Source: Ligaoa zhengdingensis
GTDB taxonomy: Bacteria; Bacillota; Clostridia; Oscillospirales; Ruminococcaceae
Assembly (NCBI RefSeq): GCF_014384885.1
Contig: NZ_JACRST010000006.1
Location: 56,254-120,253 of the forward strand
Direction: 5' to 3'
Length of the DNA stretch: 64,000 nt
The position numbers were made by a program, and so were the translations under genes. Shown piece after piece: positions 8,201 to 16,309 of this stretch. Below the pieces are notes generated by a model. That model was not told the DNA's origin, made no database searches, and saw nothing but the letters and a program-made list of their open reading frames with translations. The first letter of the stretch is position 1, and every line of letters starts with the position of its first letter.

Positions 8201-11200
8201 CGATCGTCAAGGAATACGCCAACCATCCCTCCTTCGTAATGTTCACCTTCGGCAATGAGCTGGTGTTTGCCGGCGGCGGCTACGAATTTGCCGATCAACT
8301 GCTGGCCCAGCTCAAGGAGCAGGATGCGACCCGCCTGTATTCGTTTGCATCCAACGCCGGATACGGCGGCACCGCGCCCACCGCACACTCCGAATTCTTC
8401 ACCGGCCAGGTCTACCGCGGCACGTCCATGCGCGGCATCTACGCCGGTATGAGCGGATTCATCAATCAGCAATATCCCTCAACCACCGTCAACTACAACA
8501 ACGCCATCCAGCGCGCCGCCAATGAGGCCGGCATCCCGGCGTTCAGCTTTGAGGTCGGCCAGTTCCAGGTGTTCCCCGACGTGCTCGGCGAACTGGATGA
8601 TTACACTGGCGTGCTGGAGCCGCGCAACCTCCAACTGGTGGATGAGCGCCTCGACCGCCTGGACATCTCCGACGAAATGACAGAAAAGTTTATCAACGCA
8701 TCCGGCATGCTCTCCCGCATCGGATACCGCATGGAGATCGAGGCCGCGCTGCGCACCAAACACATGAGCGGCATCTCCCTGCTGGGCATCCAGGATTTCA
8801 GCGGCCAGAGCACCGCGCTGGTGGGCATGATGAACGCCCTGGGCGACGCGAAGCCCTACGACTTCGCCACACCCGCAGAATTTGCAACCTTCTTCAGTCC
8901 CGAGGTGGCATTGTTGGAGACCGAAAAGTTCAGCTGGACCAACGCGGAGACCTTTACCGGCAAGCTGCTGCTTGCCAACTACGGCCCGGACGACCTCAGC
9001 GGCCAGATGTTCTACCGCCTGACCGACCAAGACGGCAATGTGCTTGCGGAGGATACCATCGCCTCTGCCGACTTCCCACAGGGTGACGTCACCGCTGCCG
9101 GCACAATTTCCATCCCGCTGTCGGGCATCGCCAAACCGTCCCAGCTCAAGCTGACCATCGGTTTGGGCGAAGTCACCAATCACTACGACCTCTGGGTGTA
9201 TCCCGCTGGAGAGAAGGCAGACGAGGGCGAGGTATACGTCACCGAATTTCTCAACGAGGAAGCGCTCTACATCCTGGAGGACGGCGGCAAGGTGCTGCTC
9301 AGCCCCAAGGTGAACAAGAGTACCCTGCCCAACAGCATCACCGGCACCTTCACCACCGCGTTCTGGTCCTCCCAGTTCGTCAGCGAATCGCAGCCCGGTT
9401 CGATGGGTCTGCTGATGAACCCGGAGCATCCGGTGTTCGACGGGTTCCCGACCGAGTACCATTCCAACTACCAGTGGTGGGCGATGGCCAAGCTGGGCCG
9501 CCCGATGATCCTGGAATCCTTCACACACGAGGACGGCGCCAAAATCGAGCCGCTCGTGCAGGTGCTCGACAGCTTCTCCACCATCCGCACCATGGGCCTT
9601 TTGTATGAGGCAAAGGTGGGCGAAGGCAAGCTGATGGTCTCCTCCATGGGCCTGGAACAGCTGCAAAATCAGTACCCCGAGGCGCGCGCACTGCGCAATT
9701 CCATCCTCAACTATATGAATTCCGACGCGTTTGACCCGCAGTTCACCGTCGAAGTGGAGCAGGTTCAGGCATCTGTGGTGGGCACCGAGACCAAACCCCG
9801 CGTCAATCTTGCGGAAAAGTCCAACGGCGGTGAGATCTTCCTGGGTGAAAACACCCACACCTGCCAGGAGGGTTACGACAACGATCCGCAGGACCGCAAG
9901 CTGGAGCTCAACGACGGCCGCGTGGATGTGGAAGTGGGTTCCCGCTCCTGGACCGATTGGAGCCGCAACGGATACCCCTACGATGCGGAAGTCGGTGCGA
10001 TCCTGAACGATGAATATATCATTGATACCGTGGTGCTCCCCTTCTTTGAGGATTACGGCTGCAAAGCGCCCAAGAGCATCAAGGTGCAGGTTTGGAATGG
10101 CGAAGCCTTTGTGGATGTGACCAATCCCTCGATGACCACCGGATTTGTAAAGGGCAACAACACCATCACCTTTGATCCGGTATCCACCTCGCAGATTCTT
10201 TTGACGATGGAGCACCAGCCTGAAATGGGCATCGCACTGAGCGAATTCATCGTCTACGAACACGAAATTCCCGCTGAAAGCCTGGAAATTCTGCCCGAAG
10301 GTGGAAATACCTCGGTTGAACTGGGCGAAACCCTTCAGATGAGCATCCGGTATCTACCCGAAAATGCCAACGATACCGACGTGCGCTGGACTGTCCAGGA
10401 CGCGGACGGCAACAAATCGAAGATCGCCACCATCACCTTGGGCGGGCTGCTCAAACCCAAGGCGGCCGGAACGGTTGTCGTCAAAGCGGCGCTGCGCTCC
10501 AACCCCGAGGTGTCCGCGACCATCGAAATCACCATTCTGGACAGCACTTCGGGCGTAGATAAGACAGCGCTGAAGGCGCTGATCGCGGCGGTCGACGGGA
10601 AATACGACGAAGGCCGCTACACCGCGGCGAGCTGGGCTGCGCTGACTGATGCGCTGAATGCAGCGAAGACAGTTGCTGCGGATCCCGCTGCAACCGAAAG
10701 CCAGGTGTTCGATGCCTACCTCGCGCTGGTAGCGGCGCGCGACGGCCTGAGCTACGCGCCCGATAAGAGCCTGCTTACGCTGGCAGTCGAGATCGCGGAA
10801 GACCTGTTGAAGGACGAAAGCCTGACTGCGGCCACGAAGGAAGCGCTGCAGGCGGCAGTGAACAGCGCGAAAGCGGTGCTGGATAACGCGGACACGACGC
10901 AGGCTGAGATCAACGCCGAGTACGCGGCGGTGATGACCAGGATCACCGAGCTGGTGAAGGCGGATAAGACCCTGCTGAGACAGCTGATCGCAGCGGCGGA
11001 TGCATTGGAAGAAGGCAACTACCGCCCGAGCAGCTGGGCGAACCTGCAAGCGGTGCTGACCGAGGCGAAGGCAGTGGAAGCAAACGGCAACGCGACCGAG
11101 GCGATGATCGCAGAGGCGTGCGACAAGCTGTTTGAAGCGATCAACGCATTGCAGAGCGAGTTCAACTATGCGGCGATCAACGCAGCGCTCAAGCTGGCGA

Positions 11201-12066
11201 AGGAGATCCTGGCTGACAGCAAGTACGACGAGGCGAGCAAGGCCGGCCTGGCAGAGCTGGTTGCCGAAGCGGAAGCGCTGTGCGAGAGCGATGAAGCGAC
11301 CCAGAAAGGCCTCGACGACATGGCAAAGAACCTGACCCGCGCGGTCGCGAAGGTGCGCCTCATGCAGGCGGTGGCCGAAGTGAACGGGCTGAACGCGGCG
11401 CGTTACACAGCAGCGAGCTGGAATGCGGTGCAGGCAGCGCAGGCGGAAGCGAAAGCGCTGTTGGCGAACGCGAATGCGACGGAAGAAGAGCTGAACGGCG
11501 CGGCAACCAAGCTGGCGAACGCAGTGAAGGGCCTGAAGACGAAGGGCGGCTCGAGCGGCTCTGTTTCTAAAGTAAGTGACAACGATTACTGGAACGGGAT
11601 CATCGAGAAGATCAACAACACGACCAAAGGCGGCACGGTAAACGCGACGCTGGAGAGCGGAGCGATGATGCCTGCGACGGTGATCGATGCAGCGGCGGCG
11701 AAGGGCGTCACGCTGAACGTCGAGATCGGCGGAAAGGCATATCTGCTGAGCAATTACGCGATCGACGCATCCGCGGTGTACTACAGCGCGGCGGAACTGA
11801 TTGCGATGGCAGACGGCGAGACGGCGGCACAGAGCGGCGCCATCAGCCTGAACCCGGAGACGGGCGGCGAGGTGGCAGCGACGGTGCCGAACGCGGCGGC
11901 GCCTGCTGGCGAAGCGGCCAGTGCGAACGAGACGATCGGCGGCGCGCAGCAAGCGGCGGCGGAGCAGGGCGAGAACCTCTCGGGCCTGTGGCTGCTGGTG
12001 CTGGCGGCTGCGGCTATCGGCGGCGTGAGCTTCCTGCTGATCAAGCGCAAAAAACAATCCCAATAA
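5281..12066 (+). CDS. Giant surface-anchored GH2-type glycoside hydrolase (2261 aa)
   Basis: Secreted, membrane-anchored glycosidase. Layout by residue: signal peptide 1-30; F5/8C (CBM32-like) module 83-227; helical segment 228-307; second F5/8C module 316-454; helical FIVAR-like pair 457-594; GH2 sugar-binding domain from 601; Ig-like domain; TIM barrel about 884-1197; beta sandwich and a flavodoxin-like domain about 1316-1485; F5/8C-like module 1509-1660; Big_2 Ig 1664-1757; four to five FIVAR repeats 1759-2083; conserved tail module 2094-2180; NPETGG at 2191; Ala-rich spacer; TM 2237-2255; basic tail. The probable acid/base is E993 (FGNEL) and the probable nucleophile E1091 (FEVGQ), 98 residues apart as in GH2. 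Substrate is not deducible; galactoside or glucuronide types are possible. ATG 5281 has GGAGAGGAG upstream and is preferred to TTG 5257. Confidence 0.88.
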   Translation: MKKRLLQATLAIILAAQLAIGGSVAVLAEETNPVALQGESSAAVLLEPTPAEPPSEEIPAESSADAQLPALLNALPEDKEYVPVSGIAAVTASSHQGGYEPEKAVDGIEDDPNNCWHTPWEGDPPTFPHWLQVEFDQPRTIDSLVYVARSATGFQFVTEYEVWVSPTADEADLDKVAEGTWTRAKTAAVEFLPVSAVLVRFVAKDKVDSNKNDTYSVSASEIKFGLSSEVPGAYNDKILERIAHADRVLAYATDIGSGAHQFKQDAWDALDAERDALEALLDTADVDAIFAQLDAVQSAIETLLASNMTDGEDLVVDLPKAGMSASSSSENAGYEADKAIDGDTSTIWHTQWDPENTPHPHSLVIDLGRSVLLNKISITPRQDMATGKITSGEVYMGDDPEQLELAATFSAASGYDASVVPLGDRQAQYLEIRSLASTSSNTAIAEVDVSIYDRGYVALMDAYGRAAQFLLNAQAGAEVGQYPQAAIDSFTAELDGFAAQLDEAVTPADCYALAGEIENARIAFADQVNRYQRGDLNALIAEAEELLASIENEQDRALLSSATETARAVAGDSGSTAVQIHETAAALKNTLDALRFAGAERYDLSGKWDFYLGAYQAEAVLEDTVTLPGTLDENKKGSVNTYRDPRRLSRYYIYTGPATYQREVFIPNSWQGKQVSLFIERSRETRVWVNGSEVLSPETTNVMATSQVYDLTAALTFGQLNTITIVVDNSYPNTPRAAITTSSMATEETQTNWNGIVGRFELQIDELVNIDGLRVYPNDDLKSATVQVDVKNSSAEDFSGEITLEAPGMAARKLPVTVAAGTSATVSLPDYDMGADVKLWSEFEQNLYTMSASLDNGSTAEEQFGMRVFGVDPETKQLTNNGDKVFLRSEANCAVFPLTAYAPMDEAGWEKLFSTYQSFGINAVRFHSWCPPEAAFAVADRMGLFLQPELSCWDAGSMFDGPVEKDYYTKEAKAIVKEYANHPSFVMFTFGNELVFAGGGYEFADQLLAQLKEQDATRLYSFASNAGYGGTAPTAHSEFFTGQVYRGTSMRGIYAGMSGFINQQYPSTTVNYNNAIQRAANEAGIPAFSFEVGQFQVFPDVLGELDDYTGVLEPRNLQLVDERLDRLDISDEMTEKFINASGMLSRIGYRMEIEAALRTKHMSGISLLGIQDFSGQSTALVGMMNALGDAKPYDFATPAEFATFFSPEVALLETEKFSWTNAETFTGKLLLANYGPDDLSGQMFYRLTDQDGNVLAEDTIASADFPQGDVTAAGTISIPLSGIAKPSQLKLTIGLGEVTNHYDLWVYPAGEKADEGEVYVTEFLNEEALYILEDGGKVLLSPKVNKSTLPNSITGTFTTAFWSSQFVSESQPGSMGLLMNPEHPVFDGFPTEYHSNYQWWAMAKLGRPMILESFTHEDGAKIEPLVQVLDSFSTIRTMGLLYEAKVGEGKLMVSSMGLEQLQNQYPEARALRNSILNYMNSDAFDPQFTVEVEQVQASVVGTETKPRVNLAEKSNGGEIFLGENTHTCQEGYDNDPQDRKLELNDGRVDVEVGSRSWTDWSRNGYPYDAEVGAILNDEYIIDTVVLPFFEDYGCKAPKSIKVQVWNGEAFVDVTNPSMTTGFVKGNNTITFDPVSTSQILLTMEHQPEMGIALSEFIVYEHEIPAESLEILPEGGNTSVELGETLQMSIRYLPENANDTDVRWTVQDADGNKSKIATITLGGLLKPKAAGTVVVKAALRSNPEVSATIEITILDSTSGVDKTALKALIAAVDGKYDEGRYTAASWAALTDALNAAKTVAADPAATESQVFDAYLALVAARDGLSYAPDKSLLTLAVEIAEDLLKDESLTAATKEALQAAVNSAKAVLDNADTTQAEINAEYAAVMTRITELVKADKTLLRQLIAAADALEEGNYRPSSWANLQAVLTEAKAVEANGNATEAMIAEACDKLFEAINALQSEFNYAAINAALKLAKEILADSKYDEASKAGLAELVAEAEALCESDEATQKGLDDMAKNLTRAVAKVRLMQAVAEVNGLNAARYTAASWNAVQAAQAEAKALLANANATEEELNGAATKLANAVKGLKTKGGSSGSVSKVSDNDYWNGIIEKINNTTKGGTVNATLESGAMMPATVIDAAAAKGVTLNVEIGGKAYLLSNYAIDASAVYYSAAELIAMADGETAAQSGAISLNPETGGEVAATVPNAAAPAGEAASANETIGGAQQAAAEQGENLSGLWLLVLAAAAIGGVSFLLIKRKKQSQ
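11347..12030 (+). repeat. Copy 1 of a 0.7-kb inverted repeat (shared surface-protein tail)
   Basis: The DNA encoding the last FIVAR repeat, the tail module, NPETGG and the TM start is nearly identical (about 95% by eye over sampled stretches) to the minus-strand DNA at 44073-44759. Similarity falls off abruptly at both ends: before GCGAAGGTGCGCC and after GGCGGCGTGAGC. Because the copies face each other across about 32 kb they form a long inverted repeat. Confidence 0.85.
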
Positions 12067-12078
12067 TACCAATAAAAC

Positions 12079-12110
12079 ATCCCCCCGCTTATGCGGGGGG
12101 ATATCTTATT
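12079..12110 (+). terminator. Intrinsic terminator of the 2261-aa glycosidase gene
   Basis: ATCCCCCCGC, TTAT loop, GCGGGGGGAT: a perfect 10-bp stem followed by ATCTTATT, starting 13 bases after the stop codon. Confidence 0.9.
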
Positions 12111-12116
12111 GGATTG

Positions 12117-12578
12117 GGCAGCTGCGGCAAGCGCAATATCGATACCGATACAGGTACAGAAGAACTGGCGCACGAGGAAATGATCGCCACCATTGTCTAT
12201 CAGCTTACGCGCGGCATCTCCCCCAGCCAGATCAAAGAGGGCGGATTTGACGCTTACTTCGTCGATCACACCACCGGCATCTACCCGGCGGATGCGAACG
12301 GTATGCCGTTTAATGCGGCGACCCTGCAATCGACCGGCGACCCGATCACCGATCTGTTCGAGGACATGGCTGCGGAGCAGAAGGCCCGCACTACCTATGA
12401 CAACATCCTGCGCCTGGCCGACGACCCGGATGTGCGCGACGCCATCAAGTTCCTGCGGGAACGCGAGATAGTACACTTCCAGCGGTTCGGCGAGGCCCTG
12501 CGCGTGGTACAGGATAACCTGGATTCTAAAAACTTCTACGCCTTTAACCCCGCGTTTGATACACAGAGGAATCGGTAA
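12117..12578 (+). pseudogene. cotJC: 5'-truncated manganese-catalase-like spore coat gene (cotJC remnant)
   Basis: The frame ending at 12578 gives about 150 residues matching the C-terminal three quarters of CotJC/Mn-catalase proteins: GTEELAHEEM (metal ligands Glu and His), IYPADANGMPF, GDPITDLFEDMAAEQKAR (third ligand Glu) and REREIVHFQRFGE (last ligand His). The first roughly 60 residues, including the first Glu ligand and the start codon, are missing. Homology begins within a few bases of the terminator of the upstream surface glycosidase. The first in-frame ATG (12180) has no good ribosome site and would cut the metal site further. The likely history is that insertion or recombination of the surface gene replaced the 5' part. 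No cotJA/cotJB is nearby. Confidence 0.82.
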
Positions 12579-12592
12579 CATTACAACAAAAG

Positions 12593-12622
12593 CAGGGTGG
12601 ACGCCCGCCAGCTTCCACCCTG
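12593..12622 (+). terminator. Hairpin after the cotJC remnant
   Basis: CAGGGTGG (12593-12600) pairs with CCACCCTG (12615-12622) across a 14-base loop, followed by TTTGC. It lies 15 bases after the cotJC stop and probably was its native terminator. Confidence 0.5.
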
Positions 12623-12632
12623 TTTGCATACA

Positions 12633-12665
12633 AAAAGACCGCCGTTGGAGAACCGGCGGTCTTTT
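12633..12665. terminator. Bidirectional terminator between convergent genes
   Basis: A 12-bp perfect stem (AAAAGACCGCCG with CGGCGGTCTTTT) has A-rich and T-rich flanks on both sides. It serves the minus-strand gene ending at 12705 and any read-through from the cotJC remnant. Confidence 0.85.
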
Positions 12666-12704
12666 GTTTAGCCTTTCGGCTTAAATTTAATTGTTAAGCA
12701 ACAA

Positions 12705-13745
12705 TTATTTGCGTTTCGCAACAGCGATACCAGCAACAGAGACAACAGCCAGAGCAACAGCCAGGCCTACGAAATCGTTAGCGCCGGTGTCGGGGTTGGT
12801 CTCAGCGTCGGTACCAGTCTCGCCTTCGCCCTCAGCAGCAACCAGCTCGGTGTCGGACAGGATGTAGTTGCCGAGCTTGTTGGTTTTGATGGTCCACTCG
12901 TCTTTGCCGTCGTCATACTTGGCATCCTCAAGCACAGCCAGTTTGCCATCCTCATAGCTGTAGATGTATTTCGCATCGACAGGGATGGTCAGCTCGCCGG
13001 TCTTCTTGAAGGTCTTGTTGTTGCCAGCAAACAAAACAGCGGTGATGTCAGCGCTGGGGAATTTGTCCTCAAGAGCCTCGGGAACATCGGTATCCATTCT
13101 CAGGAACAGATCCTTCTGGCCTTTCGCAGCGACCTTGAAGATCACGTTGTCGACATCGTCATTGCTGAACTCGATCTCGATCTCGTCGTTGTCGTCGATA
13201 TCCTCAAACTTCACGACAGGGCCGTCAACCTTGAAGTAGGGTTTCGCATAGGACTCGTCGTAACCAACAGAAGCAGCAATGTCCTTGGTATCAGTGGAAT
13301 TACCATTACTATCATACAGAGTGATAGTCAGTTCGATATCCTGCTCTTCCATCTGGAACTTATCAGCAGTGGTGAAGCTAACATACGCTTTTTTAACCTT
13401 AGCGTTATCTTCCTTAATGGTTTTGATCACAAAGCTGGTCGCTTTGGAAGAGATATAGGAACTACCGGTGGAAATGGAAGTTCTAACTTTCACATCGTTC
13501 AGTTTGGACAGTTTGTCAAGCGGCATTGTCTCCTTGTCATCCACTACTTCCAGATAATAAGTGGTATTAGCATCCAATGCGGTCTCACCATCAACGGGAT
13601 CCATCTTGTCGTGGTCATCATCATAGGTGTAGAGCGCCTTCTCGTTACCAAATTTGATATCCGCAACTTTTTCAGCCGCGAACGATACAACGCTCATGCT
13701 AGCAGCCATAACGCCAGCAAGTACAAGAGCAAGTACTTTTTTCAT
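12705..13745 (-). CDS. NPDTG-anchored surface protein, paralogue A (346 aa)
   Basis: Secreted protein with signal peptide 1-24 (MKKVLALVLAGVMAASMSVV, cleavage after SFA), an acidic beta-rich ectodomain, and a classic sorting end: NPDTG directly followed by a hydrophobic stretch (FVGLAVALAVVSVAGIAVA) and KRK. The ectodomain has no family I recognise. It shares with the next gene several conserved blocks: ANTTYY, the FQMEE segment, ADITAVLFAGNNKTFKK, YSYEDGKL and GNYILSDTEL. GGAGG lies 8 bases before the ATG at 13745. It is driven by a consensus promoter about 110 bp upstream, suggesting an abundant envelope protein. No sortase gene is in the window; anchoring by a class recognising NPxTG is inferred. 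Confidence 0.85.
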   Translation of the reverse strand: MKKVLALVLAGVMAASMSVVSFAAEKVADIKFGNEKALYTYDDDHDKMDPVDGETALDANTTYYLEVVDDKETMPLDKLSKLNDVKVRTSISTGSSYISSKATSFVIKTIKEDNAKVKKAYVSFTTADKFQMEEQDIELTITLYDSNGNSTDTKDIAASVGYDESYAKPYFKVDGPVVKFEDIDDNDEIEIEFSNDDVDNVIFKVAAKGQKDLFLRMDTDVPEALEDKFPSADITAVLFAGNNKTFKKTGELTIPVDAKYIYSYEDGKLAVLEDAKYDDGKDEWTIKTNKLGNYILSDTELVAAEGEGETGTDAETNPDTGANDFVGLAVALAVVSVAGIAVAKRK

Positions 13746-13853
13746 TGTGAATTCCTCCATTTAAATTTTTTTAATCGCCAAGCGGGCTCTCCACATCCCG
13801 CCTGAGCTTCAGGGTTGCCGCAACCGGGTTCTCCATCCCGATTGACTACCCTT

Positions 13854-13882
13854 AGTATAACCGCCCTGGTTACAAATGTCAA
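13854..13882 (-). promoter_or_regulatory. Strong promoter of the NPDTG surface gene
   Basis: On the minus strand TTGACA (13877-13882), 17 bases, TATACT (13854-13859). The -35 is a perfect match and the -10 is 5/6. The start would fall near 13847, giving a leader of about 100 nt. GTTAC motifs recur around it (near 13869, 13899, 13911 and again near 14006-14020) and could be operator half-sites. The 13746-14036 interval holds nothing else. Confidence 0.85.
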
Positions 13883-14036
13883 CGGTTTTTCAAAAAAAAT
13901 TGTAACTTTTCTGTAACCAAGTTGGCTTTTTCGCCTGAGGCTTCCTGAATCACCGCTATTTTTCAGTTTTTGCGCCAGTATTTACGCGCTTTTTCCCGGT
14001 TTCGGTTACAGAGCGGTTACTGCATGGCCGCAAAAA

Positions 14037-14066
14037 GCCACCCATCCCAGCTACGGGATGGGCGGC
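14037..14066 (-). terminator. Terminator of the NPNTG surface gene
   Basis: On the minus strand GCCGCCCATCCC pairs with GGGATGGGTGGC, with one mismatch or wobble, around GTAGCT, and runs into CTTTTTG. It begins 13 bases after the stop at 14080. Confidence 0.8.
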
Positions 14067-14079
14067 AGTGCGAACTCAT

Positions 14080-15183
14080 TCACTTTTTATGCGGGAGGAG
14101 CACAGCTGCACAGGGGAGCAGCGCGACCAGCCCCGCCGGCCAAACCACGTCGCCGGTGTTCGGGTTGGGCTCCACCCCTTCGGGAATCCAATCGTCGTCC
14201 AGCGGCGTCTGTACCGGCTGCTGCACAACGCCTGTGGCAAGCTCCGTGTCCGAGATGATGTAGTTGCCGAGGATATTGGTCTTGATGACGAACTCCTCCG
14301 CCACATCGTCGTAGCTCACGCCCTTCACCTCGCCCAGCTTGCCGTCTTCATAGGAATAAAGGTAGGGCGCCGTGCGCCTGCCGTCCTTCCCCTCGATCAT
14401 CTCAGCCGGTATGGTGAGGATGCCGGATTTGCGGAAGGTCTTGTTGTTGCCCGCAAACAGCACCGCGGTCATGTCCGCCTCGGGGTATTTCTCCTCCAAT
14501 GCCGCGGGAACCCCGTCGTCCAGCCGCAGGAAGAGGTCGCGGTTCTGCGGGCCGCCCACCAGAAACACCGCCTTGTCGTCAAAGCTGAGCTCATACTCCT
14601 TGAGGTCCTCGTCAAAGGTGACGACCGGCCGCTCATCCACCAGGGTGGTGTAAAAACCAGCCGAGTCGGTTCCATATCCCACCGTGCCGGAGAGGGTCGC
14701 CTCCCAGATGCGGTCTTCCGCGCCCATCACGGCATATCGGTCGGGTTTCTTTTCATAGATTGTGATGCCCAGCTCGTAATCAACCTCCTCCATCTGGAAG
14801 CGGTCGTCCGTGCTGAATTGCAGAAACAGCGCCTTGCCCTGCCTGCCGCCGCTTTTGATCCTCTTGGCAACGGCGGTAATTTCCGATGAAATGTAGCCTT
14901 TGCCCTCCCCGATATCGCTCAATATTTTAAAGTGGTCGGTGATATCCGCTTCCTTCACGGAGCCGTCGCTCAGCGTCAGGGGGACATAATAGGTGGTATT
15001 GGCTGCGAGGTCAATCTGCCCGAGCGGCCCCTCCAGGGACATCGCTTCGGCTTCCTCGTCGTAGGTCATCACAGCCGGGCTCACCCACAGCCACACGGGG
15101 GCGTCACCCGGCGCGGCCTGTGCCGTCACCGCCGCGCCAGCCAGCACAGCGGCGGCAAATAGAGAGAAAATCCATTTTTTCAT
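14080..15183 (-). CDS. NPNTG-anchored surface protein, paralogue B (367 aa)
   Basis: Signal peptide 1-24 (MKKWIFSLFAAAVLAGAAVT, cleavage after AQA), a beta-rich ectodomain and a short NPNTG end with a hydrophobic segment (VWPAGLVALLPCAAVLL) and PHKK tail. It is collinear with paralogue A across the whole ectodomain: ANTTYYVPL, GYISSEITA, DDRFQMEEVD, ADMTAVLFAGNNKTFRK, YLYSYEDGKL and GNYIISDTEL. It therefore arose by tandem duplication, with considerable divergence (perhaps 40% identity by eye). The ATG at 15183 has GGAGG 11 bases upstream. It has its own promoter and terminator, so the pair is not an operon. No catalytic motif is visible; a structural or adhesive envelope role is a guess. Confidence 0.83.
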   Translation of the reverse strand: MKKWIFSLFAAAVLAGAAVTAQAAPGDAPVWLWVSPAVMTYDEEAEAMSLEGPLGQIDLAANTTYYVPLTLSDGSVKEADITDHFKILSDIGEGKGYISSEITAVAKRIKSGGRQGKALFLQFSTDDRFQMEEVDYELGITIYEKKPDRYAVMGAEDRIWEATLSGTVGYGTDSAGFYTTLVDERPVVTFDEDLKEYELSFDDKAVFLVGGPQNRDLFLRLDDGVPAALEEKYPEADMTAVLFAGNNKTFRKSGILTIPAEMIEGKDGRRTAPYLYSYEDGKLGEVKGVSYDDVAEEFVIKTNILGNYIISDTELATGVVQQPVQTPLDDDWIPEGVEPNPNTGDVVWPAGLVALLPCAAVLLPHKK

Positions 15184-15236
15184 CGCCCCAGGTTCCTCCA
15201 TTCTCATCCGATTGCTTTGACATGTCTCTAGGTTTC

Positions 15237-15265
15237 AGTATACCGGACAATCCCTTTTTTGTCAA
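15237..15265 (-). promoter_or_regulatory. Strong promoter of the NPNTG surface gene
   Basis: On the minus strand TTGACA (15260-15265), 17 bases, TATACT (15237-15242): the same two hexamers and spacing as the promoter of paralogue A. Confidence 0.85.
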
Positions 15266-15439
15266 TAAATCTTTATTTTGTTGTAACCATTTTGCAATTT
15301 TCTTTTCTTTATTTTTCTTTTTTTACATATACTCAATATATTTTCGAGATAATTAAAAGTTAATTTGGATGGTACGACAGAAATCCAGTGTTTTTCTCCC
15401 ATTTGTAACCATTTTGCCATCTTCCTACTGCGGCGAAGG

Positions 15440-15468
15440 TTGCTAAAAAAATTCGCCGCGTATATACT
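15440..15468 (+). promoter_or_regulatory. Promoter of the HAD phosphatase gene
   Basis: TTGCTA (15440-15445), 17 bases, TATACT (15463-15468), followed at once by AAAAGGAGG. The 5' leader would be very short (about 15-20 nt). It diverges from the NPNTG gene promoter across an AT-rich 308-bp gap with no gene. Confidence 0.75.
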
Positions 15469-15491
15469 ACTGCTAAAAGGAGGTTTTTCGC

Positions 15492-16220
15492 ATGGCAAGC
15501 CGCGCCGCTTTTTTTGATATCGACGGAACAATCTCCCGCGAGGGGATGATCAGCGAGATGTTCCGCAAAATGATTAAATATGAGCTGATCGACGACAGCA
15601 AATGGTACAGCGAGGTCAAGCCCGCCTATCTGCGGTGGAACCGGCGGGTGGGCGATTACGACACCTATCTGCAAAAGATGGTGGATATCTATACCGAAAC
15701 GGTACAGAACACCAGTGCTTTTCACATCACCTACATCGCCAAGCGGGTGATCGAGCAGAGGGGTGAACGGGTGTACACCTATACGCGCGACAAGATCAAG
15801 TGGCACCGGGAGCAGGGCCACCTGCTGATCGCCATCTCCGGCTCCCCGGTGGAGCTGGTGCGGGAGATGAGCGCCAAATATGGCATGGATGACTACCGCG
15901 GCACGGTCTATCATGTCGGGGCAAACGGGTGCTACAACGGCAAAATCACCCCGATGTGGGATTCGCGCAGCAAACGCGCCGCCCTGTTGGAGCTCGCCCA
16001 AGCGCACGGCATCGATCTGGCGGAAAGCTACGCCTATGGCGATACCACCGGCGACCTCTCGATGTTCCGCCTGGTGGGCCACCCGTATGCGATCAACCCC
16101 ACCCGCGAGCTGCTCACCCGCATCCTGGAGGACGATGAGCTGCGGCGGCGCATCCAGATCATCGTGGAGCGCAAGGACGTCACCTACCGGCTCGGGGTGG
16201 ACAGTCTCGACCTGGTTTGA
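15492..16220 (+). CDS. HAD-superfamily hydrolase (SerB-like, subfamily IB)
   Basis: A 242-aa cytoplasmic phosphatase. Motif I is FFDIDGTI with nucleophile D9 and general acid D11. Motif II is AISGSP, motif III is the Lys near KRAALLEL, and motif IV is YGDTTGDLSMF with the two metal-binding aspartates. The sequence between motifs I and II is a helical cap of the subfamily I type. The end (GHPYAINPTRELLTRI) is typical of IB proteins annotated as phosphoserine-phosphatase-like; the true substrate cannot be told. AAAGGAGG stands 9 bases before the ATG. The downstream M23 gene is 90 bp away and may be separate. Confidence 0.9.
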   Translation: MASRAAFFDIDGTISREGMISEMFRKMIKYELIDDSKWYSEVKPAYLRWNRRVGDYDTYLQKMVDIYTETVQNTSAFHITYIAKRVIEQRGERVYTYTRDKIKWHREQGHLLIAISGSPVELVREMSAKYGMDDYRGTVYHVGANGCYNGKITPMWDSRSKRAALLELAQAHGIDLAESYAYGDTTGDLSMFRLVGHPYAINPTRELLTRILEDDELRRRIQIIVERKDVTYRLGVDSLDLV

Positions 16221-16309
16221 CGGCCGGCAGAAAAAGGATATCCCGCGTCCCCGGCTTTTATGGTATACTGGCGGCAGAAGAACCATTTCAAAGTAAAGGA
16301 GAGATTTTG

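Noticed and set aside
8479..12072. Antisense frames of about 590 and 570 aa opposite the 2261-aa gene
   Set aside because: Same shadow effect of codon bias; no ribosome sites or recognisable motifs.
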